Below are positions 1-10,686 of a DNA stretch of 64,000 bases, in pieces (the first letter of the stretch is position 1; each line of letters starts with the position of its first letter). This DNA comes from Picochlorum sp. 'celeri'. Taxonomy: Eukaryota > Chlorophyta > Trebouxiophyceae. A program made the position numbers and the translations under genes. The notes under the pieces were generated by a model. The model was given only the letters and a program-made list of their open reading frames with translations. It did not search any database and was not told the origin of the DNA. The DNA lies in contig JAACMV010000021.1 in assembly GCA_010909725.1 (NCBI GenBank), positions 289,497 through 353,496 of the forward strand, written 5' to 3'.

Positions 1-688
1 CGGGGTGGATGGAGTACATATTGATGGCCAACTGCAGAGAACAAGACAATCACGCTCACAAATGTACCGCATTCAAATTCATTCAAAGACCAAAAGAAAT
101 GAGAGTGATGGAAAATTGAATTGATATATCAAAACACACACCTGTATGTGATTGAATCAGGAGTGGCAGATGCTGGGTTTGATTCAACGTCCTGCAACAC
201 CGACACCACTTGGCACGAATAAGCTACGTCTGGCGCGATGTCCTCCAGCGTCGCAGATGTGCCTGATTCTTGTGTCTTCTCGGAGGGAGCACCTTCTTCA
301 GGGGTGCAGGTGACCTTGTAGCTCTCGGGTTGGGGACCACTTGTGGGAGTTGTCCATACCACAGTGATGCCTGGGGAACAGGTGGTTGTCTCTGAAGCAT
401 TCACTGCCGTGGGAGGAGATGGTTTCAATACTGGTGGCGGTGGTGGTGGCGCAGTTGAATACGGCGATGGTGGTGGTGGTGGTGGTGGAGGCGAGGAAAC
501 TGGTGGTGGTGGAGGCGAGGAAACTGGTCTAGGTACAGGAACTGGTACAGGCTGAGGAATTGGTTCAGGAATTGGCTCAGGAATTGGCTCAGGAATTGGT
601 TCAGGCTGTGGCTCTGGCTCTGGCTCTGGCTCAGGCTCTGGTTCAGGCTCAGGCTCTGGTTCTGGCTCTGGCTCTGGCTCTGGTTCTG

Positions 689-719
<31 letters not shown>

Positions 720-2090
720 CTCAGGCTCTGGAGGATTGATTGGAATTTCCTCCGTCTCAGACGTTTCTTCCACCCCAACTACCTCAGCATTCTCTCCAAG
801 GTTAGAGGATACTGTTTCAAGGTCCTGCAGAGTTTCCCCAGTCTGCTGAGCCGCTTGCGATGCCTCATCCAACTGAGATGGATCATTCACACGAAATACC
901 ATCTCGCTATCCGTCGTAATGCCCGTCTGAAGTAAATTCCTTCCACTATCTGACGCTGGACGAACACTCACTACAGTACACCTGAGCAGATTAGGATCAT
1001 ATTGGGACAATGATATCAATTCCTTGCACAGATTCTCTTGCTTTTCCTGCCCAAAGGACTCAACTGTTTCGTTTGAAAAAGAAATTTGAATGTTCAGCAC
1101 AGGAACTTCAACAATAATGACGGCGGGTGGAGGCGGAGGTGGAGAAATCGGTGGTGGGGGCAGTGGTGCCAGGTCAGGCCTTGTTAGAATAAACTTCCAA
1201 TGCAACCCTTTGTGATTGGGACGATCCAGCACGAGTTATCTCCGCAGAGATCATTGTCATCCCAGACTGGACCAAGAAGGCTCACAGATCCCCTCGTTGT
1301 ACATGCCTCTCGATGCTGCATAAAGACAAACGTGCTGGGTGAATTCATGTGTACTCAAGGAGCAGGTCAAATCCAATTTTTCCTACTCAATATATACTTT
1401 TATCACAAAGAATGCACGCACTTTTGCAAATAATTTGTACGTTTTCCCTTGATTTCCTACTTGGACGAGGTCCCATGAGAGTAGGCCTCGGGGACGCACG
1501 CGGACAGACTGTGAACGGCAACTTTTAGCATACGAGAGTTTGGCAGGGCAGCACTTTGCTCGGTACACCTGAAAAACACAAATGCAGATATGCCATTATA
1601 GAGACAATAGAATTTCTTTCTATTATCATGAAACGCCATACGACGTGAACGTACCGCCTCGAGAGAAGGTGTTGTTTTCCAAGTTTACTACATGCCACCT
1701 CATTGGCCTCTGTGCTTTGGCCGATTGGAACCGTACCCTTCCAGACGGATCCTTACCCCATTCTCTGTAGGAGAGATATTTACCTGCAGGCAACATATAC
1801 GATAATATTCCCACTGCACGCTGCCTTCTTCCCCGCGAGGGTCCCAAGTTATCAGAACATACCTTTGCAGCCTCCGGTTCCAACATATCGAATGATGTAC
1901 TCACCATCCACCAATTCACCTGCAACACAGATTGTAATCGTATATTGTCAATATATATGCATAATATGATCAACCAAGAGCACCCTGACTGAGATTTGTA
2001 AGCTCTCAGCCAGTGTCAGGGCACCTTACCATAACACGCCGCTATGGAGCCAAGAAGTACCACCAAGGCAAACGCCTGGCAGCGAGTCAT
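1..2090 (-). CDS. Secreted Glu-Pro/Pro-rich surface protein with FN3-like end (partial, multi-exon)
   Basis: The first exon, 2030-2090, encodes a signal peptide ([21 protein letters not shown]) and ends at a GTAAGG donor. Likely following exons lie near 1855-1937 ([18 protein letters not shown]) and 1633-1785 ([14 protein letters not shown]...), and further ones at about 1570-1600 and 1200-1320. The first three junctions fit phase 1; boundaries between 1600 and 1190 are uncertain. The large exon at about 142-1190 encodes Pro stretches, a globular part, roughly 20 Glu-Pro repeats, Ser-Pro-Pro runs, and a C-terminal segment with a fibronectin-III-like pattern (TVVWTTP...SYKVTC...ATLEDI). A donor at 142 and an acceptor at 32 suggest the gene continues beyond the left edge. 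The composition matches algal hydroxyproline-rich wall or surface glycoproteins. Function is inferred from composition only. Confidence 0.6.
540..760. repeat. Hexanucleotide repeat coding for Glu-Pro
   Basis: Degenerate tandem GGCTCT/GGCTCA units (plus-strand reading) encode an alternating Glu-Pro rod on the minus strand, grading into Ile-Pro-Glu-Pro and Val-Pro units. It lies inside the surface-protein gene and is expected to vary in length. Confidence 0.9.
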
Positions 2091-2682
2091 ATTCTCTAAG
2101 AGCTAACCACACGCAAGATTGATGCTTTTATGTATATACTATTACTATAGTAGTATTATATATTATATTGATGGCGAAACTGTTTCTTTCTTACAGTATC
2201 TGTAATGGCAGCGCTTCTTTAAAGGAAAATTTTACTCAATCCGCGTGGTAAGGTGCACCGTGAAAGCGTTATTTTCAAATGTAGACATGCCACAGACCAC
2301 CTTGTATTAAGGTTTCCAATATCTATAAACTATGTTTGATTAATTAGGTGAAGAGAAACAGCGTGCGACGTGATTTCAGGCGCTTAGCCTGTCCACGTGA
2401 CGATTTGGTAGGCTGGATCTGACGTCAGCAGCTGCTGCGCAGCAGATCATGATCTAGATCCCGGGGTCTGGGCCCAGATGTGGGGTACCTCAAACATGTA
2501 TGACCAGGGAGCGTACATCTCAATCCCAACCCTATATATATACATCCTGTGCCTGTGGTAATATTAATATTATTATTACATTCATCAAGAAAACGCATGA
2601 TGATCTAGTAGTACGCAGCGTCCTATACAAGTAATGTTGGACCTCGTCAAAAATCACAAAAGAGCAGAAGGGATACACCCTG
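2091..2682. other. Intergenic spacer with a dense palindrome cluster at 2419-2490
   Basis: No convincing coding sequence. It lies between the divergent start of the surface-protein gene (2090, minus) and the 3' end of the DHHC gene (2683, minus). TGACGTCA (2420-2427), CAGCAGCTGCTG (2426-2437), AGATCATGATCT (2444-2455), GATCTAGATC (2451-2460), CCCGGG (2460-2465), TCTGGGCCCAGA (2467-2478) and GGTACC follow each other almost without spacing. TGACGTCA is the classical bZIP (CRE/TGA-type) site. Confidence 0.6.
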
Positions 2683-4103
2683 TCAAAAGTTCGGCCTGGG
2701 TGATTGCAGCGCTTCTGCATAAGCATTGCCGTCTCGTAGCGCCATTTCAACATCTTCAGTATTCCTAGAAGTATCAATATTGTTTCCATGTCTAGCATGC
2801 TGCACGGGGAATGGTGGTGTGACATGGGCTGCATCTGGCATGTCATCAGAATGCCCATCTATACTGGGAGGTAGGCTTCCGCCCATGGCATGCCTATCGC
2901 CGCCACCACGAGGCATGGATGATGGGGACATAGAATCACTCGTCGTTTCTATATCTGATACATCTGGACTTGTATCATGGAGTCCCAGAGCTGTCTTTTG
3001 CTTTTCCCAGAGAGGTTTGAACCTCGGTGGCACCGGACTGAAAAGTGCTTCATACCAATTCCTCCAAAATCCAACATTGTAAGGGTTATTCGAGCCGATA
3101 AACCTGCTTCTGAAGTGCTCGTATGTCGTCGTGTTTCTACTAATAAGGAGTGAATGAAAGCATGTGAGGCCACCCACAAACCATGATGCGAGAAAGGCAT
3201 ACGCACTCACAACAATAGACGCAGGATACGCGCCAATCGCGCCTGCCCAATCGCCATCATGTTCTCTATCTGCTGCATCATGAAGCTGTAAAAACGATAC
3301 TATAATCACCCACATGCAGAGTATTGTGGAGCCAGAGATGAAGAGGAAAAATGTTCTGTAATTACGTCTACCTATACAGTTTCCGACCCATGGGCAGTGG
3401 TGATCAAATTTATCAACGCAATTGTCACATACGGCACAATGGGAACACCGAGGTGGTCTATAATGGTAGCATGTGCAGCAGAATTTGGTGGTTATTGTAT
3501 ATCCATTGACCTGATGGTCAAATGTTCTAGGTGCCCGACTGCAGTCAGGAATGGTCACAAATCAATCATGTACTATGATGCGCAAGAATGTATATAAAAT
3601 GGTGGTGGTAGAAGAAAAAGAAAACGTACCCGAGTTCTACTTCGCTGTGAGGAGGAGATCGTGGATAAAACCCTGGATCTCTCATGGCAGTTCGTCCCAA
3701 CGCATACAAGACAGACACAGTCAGGACCACAGATACAAATAGATACGCCCATGACATGTGACTAACGGTATATGGAATAACAAGAACGTAAAAGACAACT
3801 GCAAGCGAGGGCATTGATGTCAGCAGGGTACAACAAAAGAAAGAATGCAAGCAAAAGACAAAAGAGTGCTCCCTAGACAAGTTACGTACCCAGAGGAGCC
3901 ACGATGAGGAAGATCGATGCCAGCATCGCCTTATAATCTGGTCCAAGTACAATTCTACCTCCAAAAAAGGAGTAGTGAATGCCTCTATCGACGCCACGAA
4001 TACCATGTCTGTCTTGCCGCCTGGATCCCTCACTTTCGTCGACTGGCAACTGTGCATTCCCACAGGTGCAGCCAAAATCTTCTACTTGAACTATTTGACC
4101 CAT
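2683..4103 (-). CDS. DHHC-type protein S-palmitoyltransferase
   Basis: This integral membrane enzyme would transfer palmitate to cysteines of target proteins in the secretory pathway. Three exons are inferred: 3890-4103, 3630-3798 and 2683-3538 (412 aa), with GTACG donors and CAG acceptors. Two hydrophobic segments ([20 protein letters not shown] and [19 protein letters not shown]) precede the cysteine-rich domain at about residues 147-195. That domain has the Cys/His zinc ligands, the catalytic DHHC tetrad ([10 protein letters not shown]) and a downstream NYRTFF motif. Two further membrane segments follow, then a Ser/Pro-rich cytosolic tail. The four-segment topology is typical of the family. 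The substrate cannot be inferred. Confidence 0.93.
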
Positions 4104-4394
4104 ATGTATCTATAAATTTAATGGGTCTGTGCCTCACATGGCTATGGTCTGCCTGGGTTTTTGTGCTTGAAACAAATCGTCAACTCGTGTACGACTGATA
4201 TGGAATATACGCATATTACGCACGGATGGATAGCGTATTATTTGTTATTGAAACAGTTTGGGTGAGTATCAGGGTGTATTGATCGATCATGACACCCTCC
4301 TTGAATGGAAAGATAGTTCCATTCCTCATGGGTCTGCCTGATACAAAGGGCTTGAACATAGGGCTGTTAGATTACTTACAATGGCAAAATATTA

Positions 4395-7301
4395 TTACCA
4401 TCTGCTTCCACCACGAGCAGGTGGCCGATCAGATGATCTCCAGGAGGAGGGCTCGTCTTTACCTCGGTCTCTCCAACTTCCAGAGTTGGATGGTGGCGGG
4501 GCTGCTCCGCCGGCAGCTCTGAGATGAGGAGGAACGAATCTGCCTGGGCGCCCTCTACTTGGTGCCGAGGATGGTGGTGGAGCTTCGGACTTCTCTTCAC
4601 CCTGCTCTCTTGCTTTAGCTTCAATCTCTGCTTCTCTTTGTCTCTTCTTTGCTTCAATTTCATCTAATTTTCTTTGGTGCTCAGCCTGTTCTCTAGCTGC
4701 CTTTTCTCTTTCCTCCTTCAAGCGGGCTTCTTCCTCTTCTCTCCTCTTCTTCTCAATTTCCATGCAGCAGCGCCTGACATATTCTCTCTTACGCGCGAGA
4801 TCCCTTTCGGCTCTTCGGGCTTCTTTCCTGGCCTCAGCAGCACGCTTCTTTTCTTCCCTGAGAGCTTCAAATTCGGCTGCTCTACGGGATTGAATGGCAT
4901 CCGCGAGGAATTTAGCGTCTTCTTGCATTCGCTGTACTTGCTTTTTGACAGAGAGATCGTGCTCCCAGGCCTTTCTGTGGGCTTCCATGGCAGCAGCCTG
5001 CTCGTGCTTCCAAGCACCCTCTTCGCTCTGAAGCTTTGTCTTGAGGGCTTCATCTCTGAGTGGTGCTTCCTCTTCTCTTTTGGCTCTTTCCAAATGATCC
5101 ATTTGTTTGGCAAGTTTGGTCAACTTGCGTCTCATATCCTGAGCACTCTTGTCCTCCTCGCGCAACATTTCAGCCTTGAGGGCTGCCATATCCATGTGGG
5201 CAGTGTCTTGAATTTTCTTTCCTCTGGCTGCCAATTCTGCCTTAATCCTTGCCTCTTCATCCTCGGCCATTTCTCTGAGAATGCGCTCTTCTTCTCTTCG
5301 GACGCGCTCTGCAGCCTTTCTTCTTTCTTCATCTTCTCTTGCCTTTGCCTCGGCCTCTTGTCTCTTAGCCTCTTCTTCCATTTCTTTCTGGAGCATGAGA
5401 CGCTCATGTTCCTCCTTGCGACGCTCAATGACTTGTTTACGTGCAAGTGCACGCTTGTTCTCATCATCAGCGCACTCCAGAGCCTTCTTGATGGCAGCAG
5501 CTCTGCGAGCATTCTTTTCAGCTGCAGCCTTTCCTGCCACACTGCCGTACTGGGCGTTGATGACTGCGATTGCTTTTGAAAGTCTCTTGGAAGAAGATGC
5601 TATCTGAGATTTCACAGCATTCCCTGCGAGCTCATTTCCACCAAAGTGGACTGTTCCATTCCTGTGGTCAAAGCGCGCCTGGAGGAAGCCATGTCGGACA
5701 GCATCCAGAATAAGAGCCTCAGATTCTCCAAATGTCCATCCAAATGGAGCCAGTTGAGACAAGGAGGAAACTCGCATCACAGAGTACACATCGGAGAGCT
5801 GACGAATAGTTCTTGAAAGGGCCACCTGTTGGATGAATGGCACATACACTGACAAGTCAGCTGCACTAGGTCCAACTGGGCAAGCATCAGTCGGGTCAAG
5901 TTCTCCACTCAACGTTTTTAATTCTTCAAGGATTGGAGATAACGTCTGGCAGAGTTTCAAAGGATTGAAATCTCCTTCCAGAGCGCTGAACACAGCCTTC
6001 ACCTGTGGAGGAACAATCTGCAGGAGACCCTTCCTCTCAATATCGGCAAGCAACGCCTGACGAGACAACAAAATTCTTCTATCTAATCTGTCAACGTTGA
6101 ATCCCAGAATACCAGCCATTTTCACAGCATTCTCCTTCTCATATGGTCGAACATCATCACCACGGGCAGCAGTATTACCGCTGTCATAAGGCAACACACT
6201 CAACGCGCTCAAGACGACATTAGAAGCCATAGCAACCACATCATTAGAGGTCAAACTCTTGTTGAAAGACCTGGAAAACGTGAAAAGGCGATACCATGCA
6301 TATGCATTATAGAGCCTTGCTTCAGAACGAGTGAAGATTTGTGTCAATCTTGCATAATACGTGGCCATCAACGATGCCTTTGGACCCTTGATTCCCTTTG
6401 GAGGGGATCCAACAAGACCTTGAATATCTTCCACAGACCTAAACGCCTCTGCCCACAGCTCTAATGTACAGGCCGTCTTCAGTTGCTCAAATCTGACATC
6501 AATGTACAATTCCCACGTGGCTGGAACGCTCAAATCCGTTCTATCTCTACCTTGTTGGTCCTTGTACTTGATCAATGTACCCAAATGATTGCGCAAGATG
6601 TCACATAATCGACGAAACTCTGTTGTTCTCTTGTACTGAACACAAAAAGAGAACGCCCTGTTTGCTGCCGTAGCATACAAAACTTCCAAACGGGCATTGT
6701 TTCTCAGCACATCCAACACATTTCTATGTGTTTCCCACAAGAGTTTGAACCAAGGAGTCAATACCTCTCGGTCAGTTCTATCAGAACTCTTCTCCCCGCT
6801 CACATAACTCAAAATCATCTCCTCCGGAGAGTCATCAGCCTCCAAATCACCCAGCTCATCAATCATGGCCTGAGCTTCTTTACTCGCCTCCTCTGCCTTT
6901 TTCGACGCGGTCTCTACCAAGTACGTGATGACATCCCCCAGAGACCCAACATTCACTTGCTGGCATGCATTACGGTAGTTGATCAAAGCATCTTTAATCT
7001 TCCTGGCCTGCTTCATCTCTACAGCTAAATCCACATGCCTATACATGACCTCCTCCAATGCTTTTGTCCAATTCCGCTGATGCCTCTTATTGGTAATGGT
7101 ATCATGAAGAGTCTGAAGAGCATTTTGCTTTTGACCAACCTGCATACGAGTAAGATCCGTTTAGAAACCCACCAAAGCACACTCTAGTTCAATCACAACA
7201 ATCTTATAGGCATAAATACGCACCCCAATCAACTCTTCGGCTCTCTTGAGAGCATTTTCAGGCTTGAGAGCGACGCCTCCACCCCTGTGAAAACGAGACA
7301 T
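4395..7301 (-). CDS. EIF3A: Eukaryotic translation initiation factor 3 subunit A
   Basis: Largest core subunit of eIF3, which scaffolds the 43S pre-initiation complex. Exon 1 (7224-7301) encodes MSRFHRGGGVALKPENALKR and a few more residues. An 84-nt intron with a GTGCGT donor leads in phase 0 to exon 2 (4395-7139). The product is 940 aa. The N-terminal half is the helical repeat plus PCI region (to about residue 520). From about residue 560 to 860 there is a long, highly charged Glu/Arg/Lys coiled coil typical of eIF3a. The C-terminus has the motif GRPGRFVPPHLR and an RG-rich, Ser/Trp tail, as in plant eIF3a. The start shares a 581-bp spacer with the divergent decarboxylase gene. Confidence 0.95.
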
Positions 7302-7882
7302 TGCTACTGTATGGGCCAGAGTACTCTACGGATATCTCTATCTATTACTTTAGAATATAAACTGAATATTTTAGACCCTCTTTCTCGATTCTTCAATCAA
7401 CAGCCGGCAAAAATGTCCCGTCAGCAATCGTCCGCTGCCAAGTTGCACGTGCACTGTTACGTAGTGATTGATGGCAATCCGAGGTTATTTTCTTCGTGAA
7501 AGAGTATGTTTCATGTCTCATACGGTTTCGGCATCAAGTGTCATGAGTTGCGCAGCCACAATCGGCATCAATGAAAAGAAGCCCGGTCAGCGGGTTTGTT
7601 TGATGGGATGGTGTATTGGACAGTGCATTGGCTTTAAACTGGATGCATCCATTGTGCAATGCAAACGAATTATTTGATATCGCTGTGGGTTTGGTACCTT
7701 ACATAGTAAATTTTGAATTATTGGTTGCATTATAGGGTGCAGCATGCATCGCGAGACCTGTACTGGCCTTTGCTCAACTCTTGGGTGTCTTGGGTGGGGT
7801 GGGCACACAGAAGAGAAAGAAACACTCAGAGAGACAGAGAGTGTGTGTGTCCTAGGAAAGATTGCCTGAGCTATCATTTATA
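7302..7882. promoter_or_regulatory. Bidirectional promoter region, eIF3a / decarboxylase
   Basis: This non-coding spacer separates two divergent start codons and must hold both promoters and 5' UTRs. It contains TGCACGTGCA near 7445, a 10-bp palindrome with a CACGTG (G-box/E-box) core. A GAGAGACAGAGAGTGTGTGTG stretch lies just upstream of the decarboxylase. No TATA box could be assigned with confidence. Confidence 0.5.
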
Positions 7883-9589
7883 ATGACTACCATGGGATCA
7901 TACACGATGCAGCACGGAAGGACTGGGTATCCATGGAAGAAGAAGGTGTGTCCACATCACATGAGACAGCCTACTACTCTAGCCGCTGCATACAGAGCAG
8001 GTAGTCACCCAGACAATGAGAATGACGATAACTCGTGTCCGTTGGTGGAAGCCGTGATTCATCGAGGTTCCAAGGATTGGGAAAAGTCATTTCACGTCCC
8101 AGGCCATAAGAAGGGAAATGGCATCACACACAAACATAGAAACGTGCTGGGGGATGTTGCTTTTCGGCACGACACGACTGAACTACAGGGACTTGATAAT
8201 CTACAGCAGCCAGAGGGAGTTATTCTAAAAGCAATGGAGAAGGCATCTGCGTTATGGGGATCGGAGCATACATGGTTTCTAGTGAATGGAGCCACAGTCG
8301 GAATACAGGCTGCCATCATGGCAACATGCTACAGGGGAGCAGATGACTGCCTCATTCTGGCAAGAAATGCCCATCAGTCGGCAATCAATGGAGCCATCAT
8401 GGCAGGATCTAGTGTGGTATATGCAAGAAATGAATATTCGTATGGTATAGCGCACCATGTGACACCAGAAGCTGTAGAAGAAGCCTTCATAAAAGCAAAG
8501 GACTCTGGATGCCGCCCCCGTGCAGCTCTCATTGTCTCTCCAACATATTTCGGCGTACAAAGCGATATTGTAGCTATTCAGAAAGTATGCAATAAATATG
8601 GTGCAGTCTGTATCGTGGACGAAGCACACGGTGCTCATTTGGCACATGTCCCAAATTGTCAGGATGCTCTCGCTCAGGATGCACATCTGGTGATTCAGTC
8701 GACACATAAGCAGTTGTCTTCCTTGACGCAAAGTTCAATGTTACATGCACAAAACATACCCCAAAAGATGAAGGAAAGGATAGATAGGGTTCTTAAAATG
8801 CTGCAGTCATCATCGCCCAGCTATCTCTTGCTGTCTTCCTTGGATGCTGCCAGATATCACATGGAAGACAAGGCAGCTGTAGATGAGCCACATGCCGCGG
8901 CTCTTCATATTCATACATATTTCAATAAAGGACCCTTACAGCACAAGGATGTGGAGATATCGTTGCTATCTTCGCTCGTCCACGCACCCAGGTATGATCC
9001 ATGGAGGATCACACTTGTCCTACATCATGTGACCGATGCTGCCTACATCACAGGATGGTCGATTGCAACACTATTGGAAACTGAGCGAGGTATTGTTGCC
9101 GAAATGGCGACCCATAATTCCATTGTCTATGCATGTGGCATAGGTACCAGGCTTGATGATGCACAAGCCTTGACAGATTCCTTAGACTGGCTGATCAAGG
9201 AGCAGGGTATCAAGCATCTTTCTGTTCCTTTGCAGATGATCTCAGAAGAACAAGATTTGATCAATACTAATACAGAGGACCCATTCGGTGACGAAAGAGA
9301 TGCAGCAGAACTCATTGCAGTATCATGCCAACAGCCAGCAACTGTACCCAGGGATGTTTACATGTCAGATAGCATCGACATGCCACTTGAGCAGTCTATA
9401 TCGTGTATTGCAGCAGAAACAATAACGGTATATCCCCCTGGGATACCAATTCTCGTCCCAGGGGACGTTATCACAGCAGATCACGTTCGCTACATCCAGA
9501 AACTCAAACAAACCTCCTCCTCGTCCCTGTTGATCGGAGGAAATGCATGTGATACCATTCAAGTCATGGATGTTTTTATTACAGAGTGA
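7883..9589 (+). CDS. Bacterial-type Orn/Lys/Arg decarboxylase (PLP, fold type I)
   Basis: Predicted PLP-dependent amino-acid decarboxylase producing a polyamine precursor (putrescine, cadaverine or agmatine). The ATG at 7883 gives 568 aa. The first ~65 residues are basic and Ser/Thr-rich, compatible with an organelle transit peptide. The major domain begins with FHVPGHKKGNG and has the family's HDTTELQGLDNL element. It continues with FLVNGATVGIQAAI (PLP-phosphate region), IVDEAHGAHL (Asp contacting the pyridine nitrogen) and STHKQLSSLTQ, which carries the Schiff-base lysine near residue 280. The C-terminal domain contains PPGIPILVPGD. The compact size resembles Gram-positive or cyanobacterial enzymes rather than eukaryotic ornithine decarboxylase, suggesting plastid or bacterial ancestry. 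The exact substrate is unknown. Confidence 0.88.
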   Translation: MTTMGSYTMQHGRTGYPWKKKVCPHHMRQPTTLAAAYRAGSHPDNENDDNSCPLVEAVIHRGSKDWEKSFHVPGHKKGNGITHKHRNVLGDVAFRHDTTELQGLDNLQQPEGVILKAMEKASALWGSEHTWFLVNGATVGIQAAIMATCYRGADDCLILARNAHQSAINGAIMAGSSVVYARNEYSYGIAHHVTPEAVEEAFIKAKDSGCRPRAALIVSPTYFGVQSDIVAIQKVCNKYGAVCIVDEAHGAHLAHVPNCQDALAQDAHLVIQSTHKQLSSLTQSSMLHAQNIPQKMKERIDRVLKMLQSSSPSYLLLSSLDAARYHMEDKAAVDEPHAAALHIHTYFNKGPLQHKDVEISLLSSLVHAPRYDPWRITLVLHHVTDAAYITGWSIATLLETERGIVAEMATHNSIVYACGIGTRLDDAQALTDSLDWLIKEQGIKHLSVPLQMISEEQDLINTNTEDPFGDERDAAELIAVSCQQPATVPRDVYMSDSIDMPLEQSISCIAAETITVYPPGIPILVPGDVITADHVRYIQKLKQTSSSSLLIGGNACDTIQVMDVFITE

Positions 9590-9622
9590 AAAAAAATGCA
9601 ACACACACCCCAAAGCACATCA

Positions 9623-10294
9623 TCACAACCTGCGCAAACTACTCTTCTTCTTCTTCATGTCTACAACCCTTGGCTTTTTACCAGCAGCTTTGCCCTTCAC
9701 CTGCCCATCACCTATTCCATGATGCGCCTTCTTACCTTCTTCCCCATCCGTAGCATTCAGCACATTCGCCCCACCAGCCGCTGTCAACACACTCTTTTGC
9801 TTCTTGGCAGTCACTCCCTGTGCATGAATCTCAGTCATAATCTTCGCCTTGGCCGCAAACTCGTCAAACCCTTCCAATAAAAGCTTCCCAGCTTCTTCAT
9901 TCAACGCCGACTCGGGGTTGGGCTCCACCAACAAACACCGAATCACAGTCAATATATGCAACAAACCCATATCAGGCTTCCAGTCCCGTTTTAACACGTT
10001 CACACAGATATCGCCCGACGATGACACATTCGGATGAAATATCTTTGTCAAAAATCTACCCTTTGGCGGAGCATGCGGGTAATCTTCTCCGATGTACAGC
10101 TTCATACGAAACACCCCACCCTCATAAGGCGTCCCTTCAGGCCCATCGTACGCTGCCTCAATCTCCGTCACATTCCCCTCATCCACCATAACACGCACTC
10201 CATCAATATTTTTCTCTTCCAATTCTTTAATATCCTTCAGCAGGCGTTTCATTGTCGCACCACTCGTGCTCGCAGAACGATTCAGTCCTTCCAT
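9623..10294 (-). CDS. UBE2S: Ubiquitin-conjugating enzyme E2, UBE2S-like
   Basis: E2 that in animals extends Lys11-linked ubiquitin chains with the anaphase-promoting complex. The ATG at 10294 gives 223 aa. The UBC fold runs from about residue 10 to 165, with the HPN motif (FHPNVSSSGDICVNVLKRDW) and the catalytic Cys near residue 100. It also has LVEPNPESALNEEAGKLLLE, the block characteristic of UBE2S. A Lys/Gly-rich extension ends in SSLRRL; the terminal LRRL is the peptide by which animal UBE2S docks on the APC/C. The stop codon is 33 nt from the convergent decarboxylase stop. Single exon. Confidence 0.9.
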   Translation of the reverse strand: MEGLNRSASTSGATMKRLLKDIKELEEKNIDGVRVMVDEGNVTEIEAAYDGPEGTPYEGGVFRMKLYIGEDYPHAPPKGRFLTKIFHPNVSSSGDICVNVLKRDWKPDMGLLHILTVIRCLLVEPNPESALNEEAGKLLLEGFDEFAAKAKIMTEIHAQGVTAKKQKSVLTAAGGANVLNATDGEEGKKAHHGIGDGQVKGKAAGKKPRVVDMKKKKSSLRRL

Positions 10295-10686
10295 CCTTCC
10301 GCACAATCCCTCAGACTCCAACTCGGCCTATATAGAGCGTACAATCGTTGGGTTTATTGGAAAATATGACAATGCGACGCCCTCGTGCCCCTTGTCCGAT
10401 AAAACTAGGAATGGCTCGTTGCAACTAACAGAAACAGTCTCGCCTCTCTAGTTGGCGACACGTATCAACAATACGAGTACTAATTTCACAACAATAACAT
10501 GTATATACGTATTTTATTATTCTGAATGCGCAACAGCGTATCTCTTGATGATTCTATGAAGAATCGTTTGTTCAGGAGACGAGACCAGCACTCTCGGCCA
10601 GATGCAATCGTTGATGGGAGACAAGCATATTTTTTCATTGTACGTTGAACGTCCACCTGAATGGAACATGTGATGCTTGTAATAAT
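10295..10686. other. Intergenic, UBE2S promoter and GH16 3' region
   Basis: Non-coding spacer holding the promoter of the UBE2S-like gene and the 3' UTR of the GH16 gene, both minus strand. I see no RNA gene or repeat here. Confidence 0.4.

Noticed and set aside
425..778. Second minus-strand ORF rich in Gln/Ser/His in the Glu-Pro repeat region, and a plus-strand Gly-rich ORF at 343-555
   Set aside because: Both are other-frame readings of the same repetitive DNA; the Glu-Pro frame has flanking non-repetitive coding sequence and splice signals.
2419..2490. Cloning-vector polylinker contamination
   Set aside because: Although several common restriction-type palindromes are clustered, the order fits no vector I know, the flanks read as ordinary genomic DNA, and a near copy of part of it occurs at 27.84 kb in another intergenic region.
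4674..5579. 301-codon plus-strand ORF rich in Phe/Leu/Ser
   Set aside because: It is antisense to the Glu/Arg/Lys coiled coil of eIF3a; the composition is the expected complement of that repeat-like coding region.
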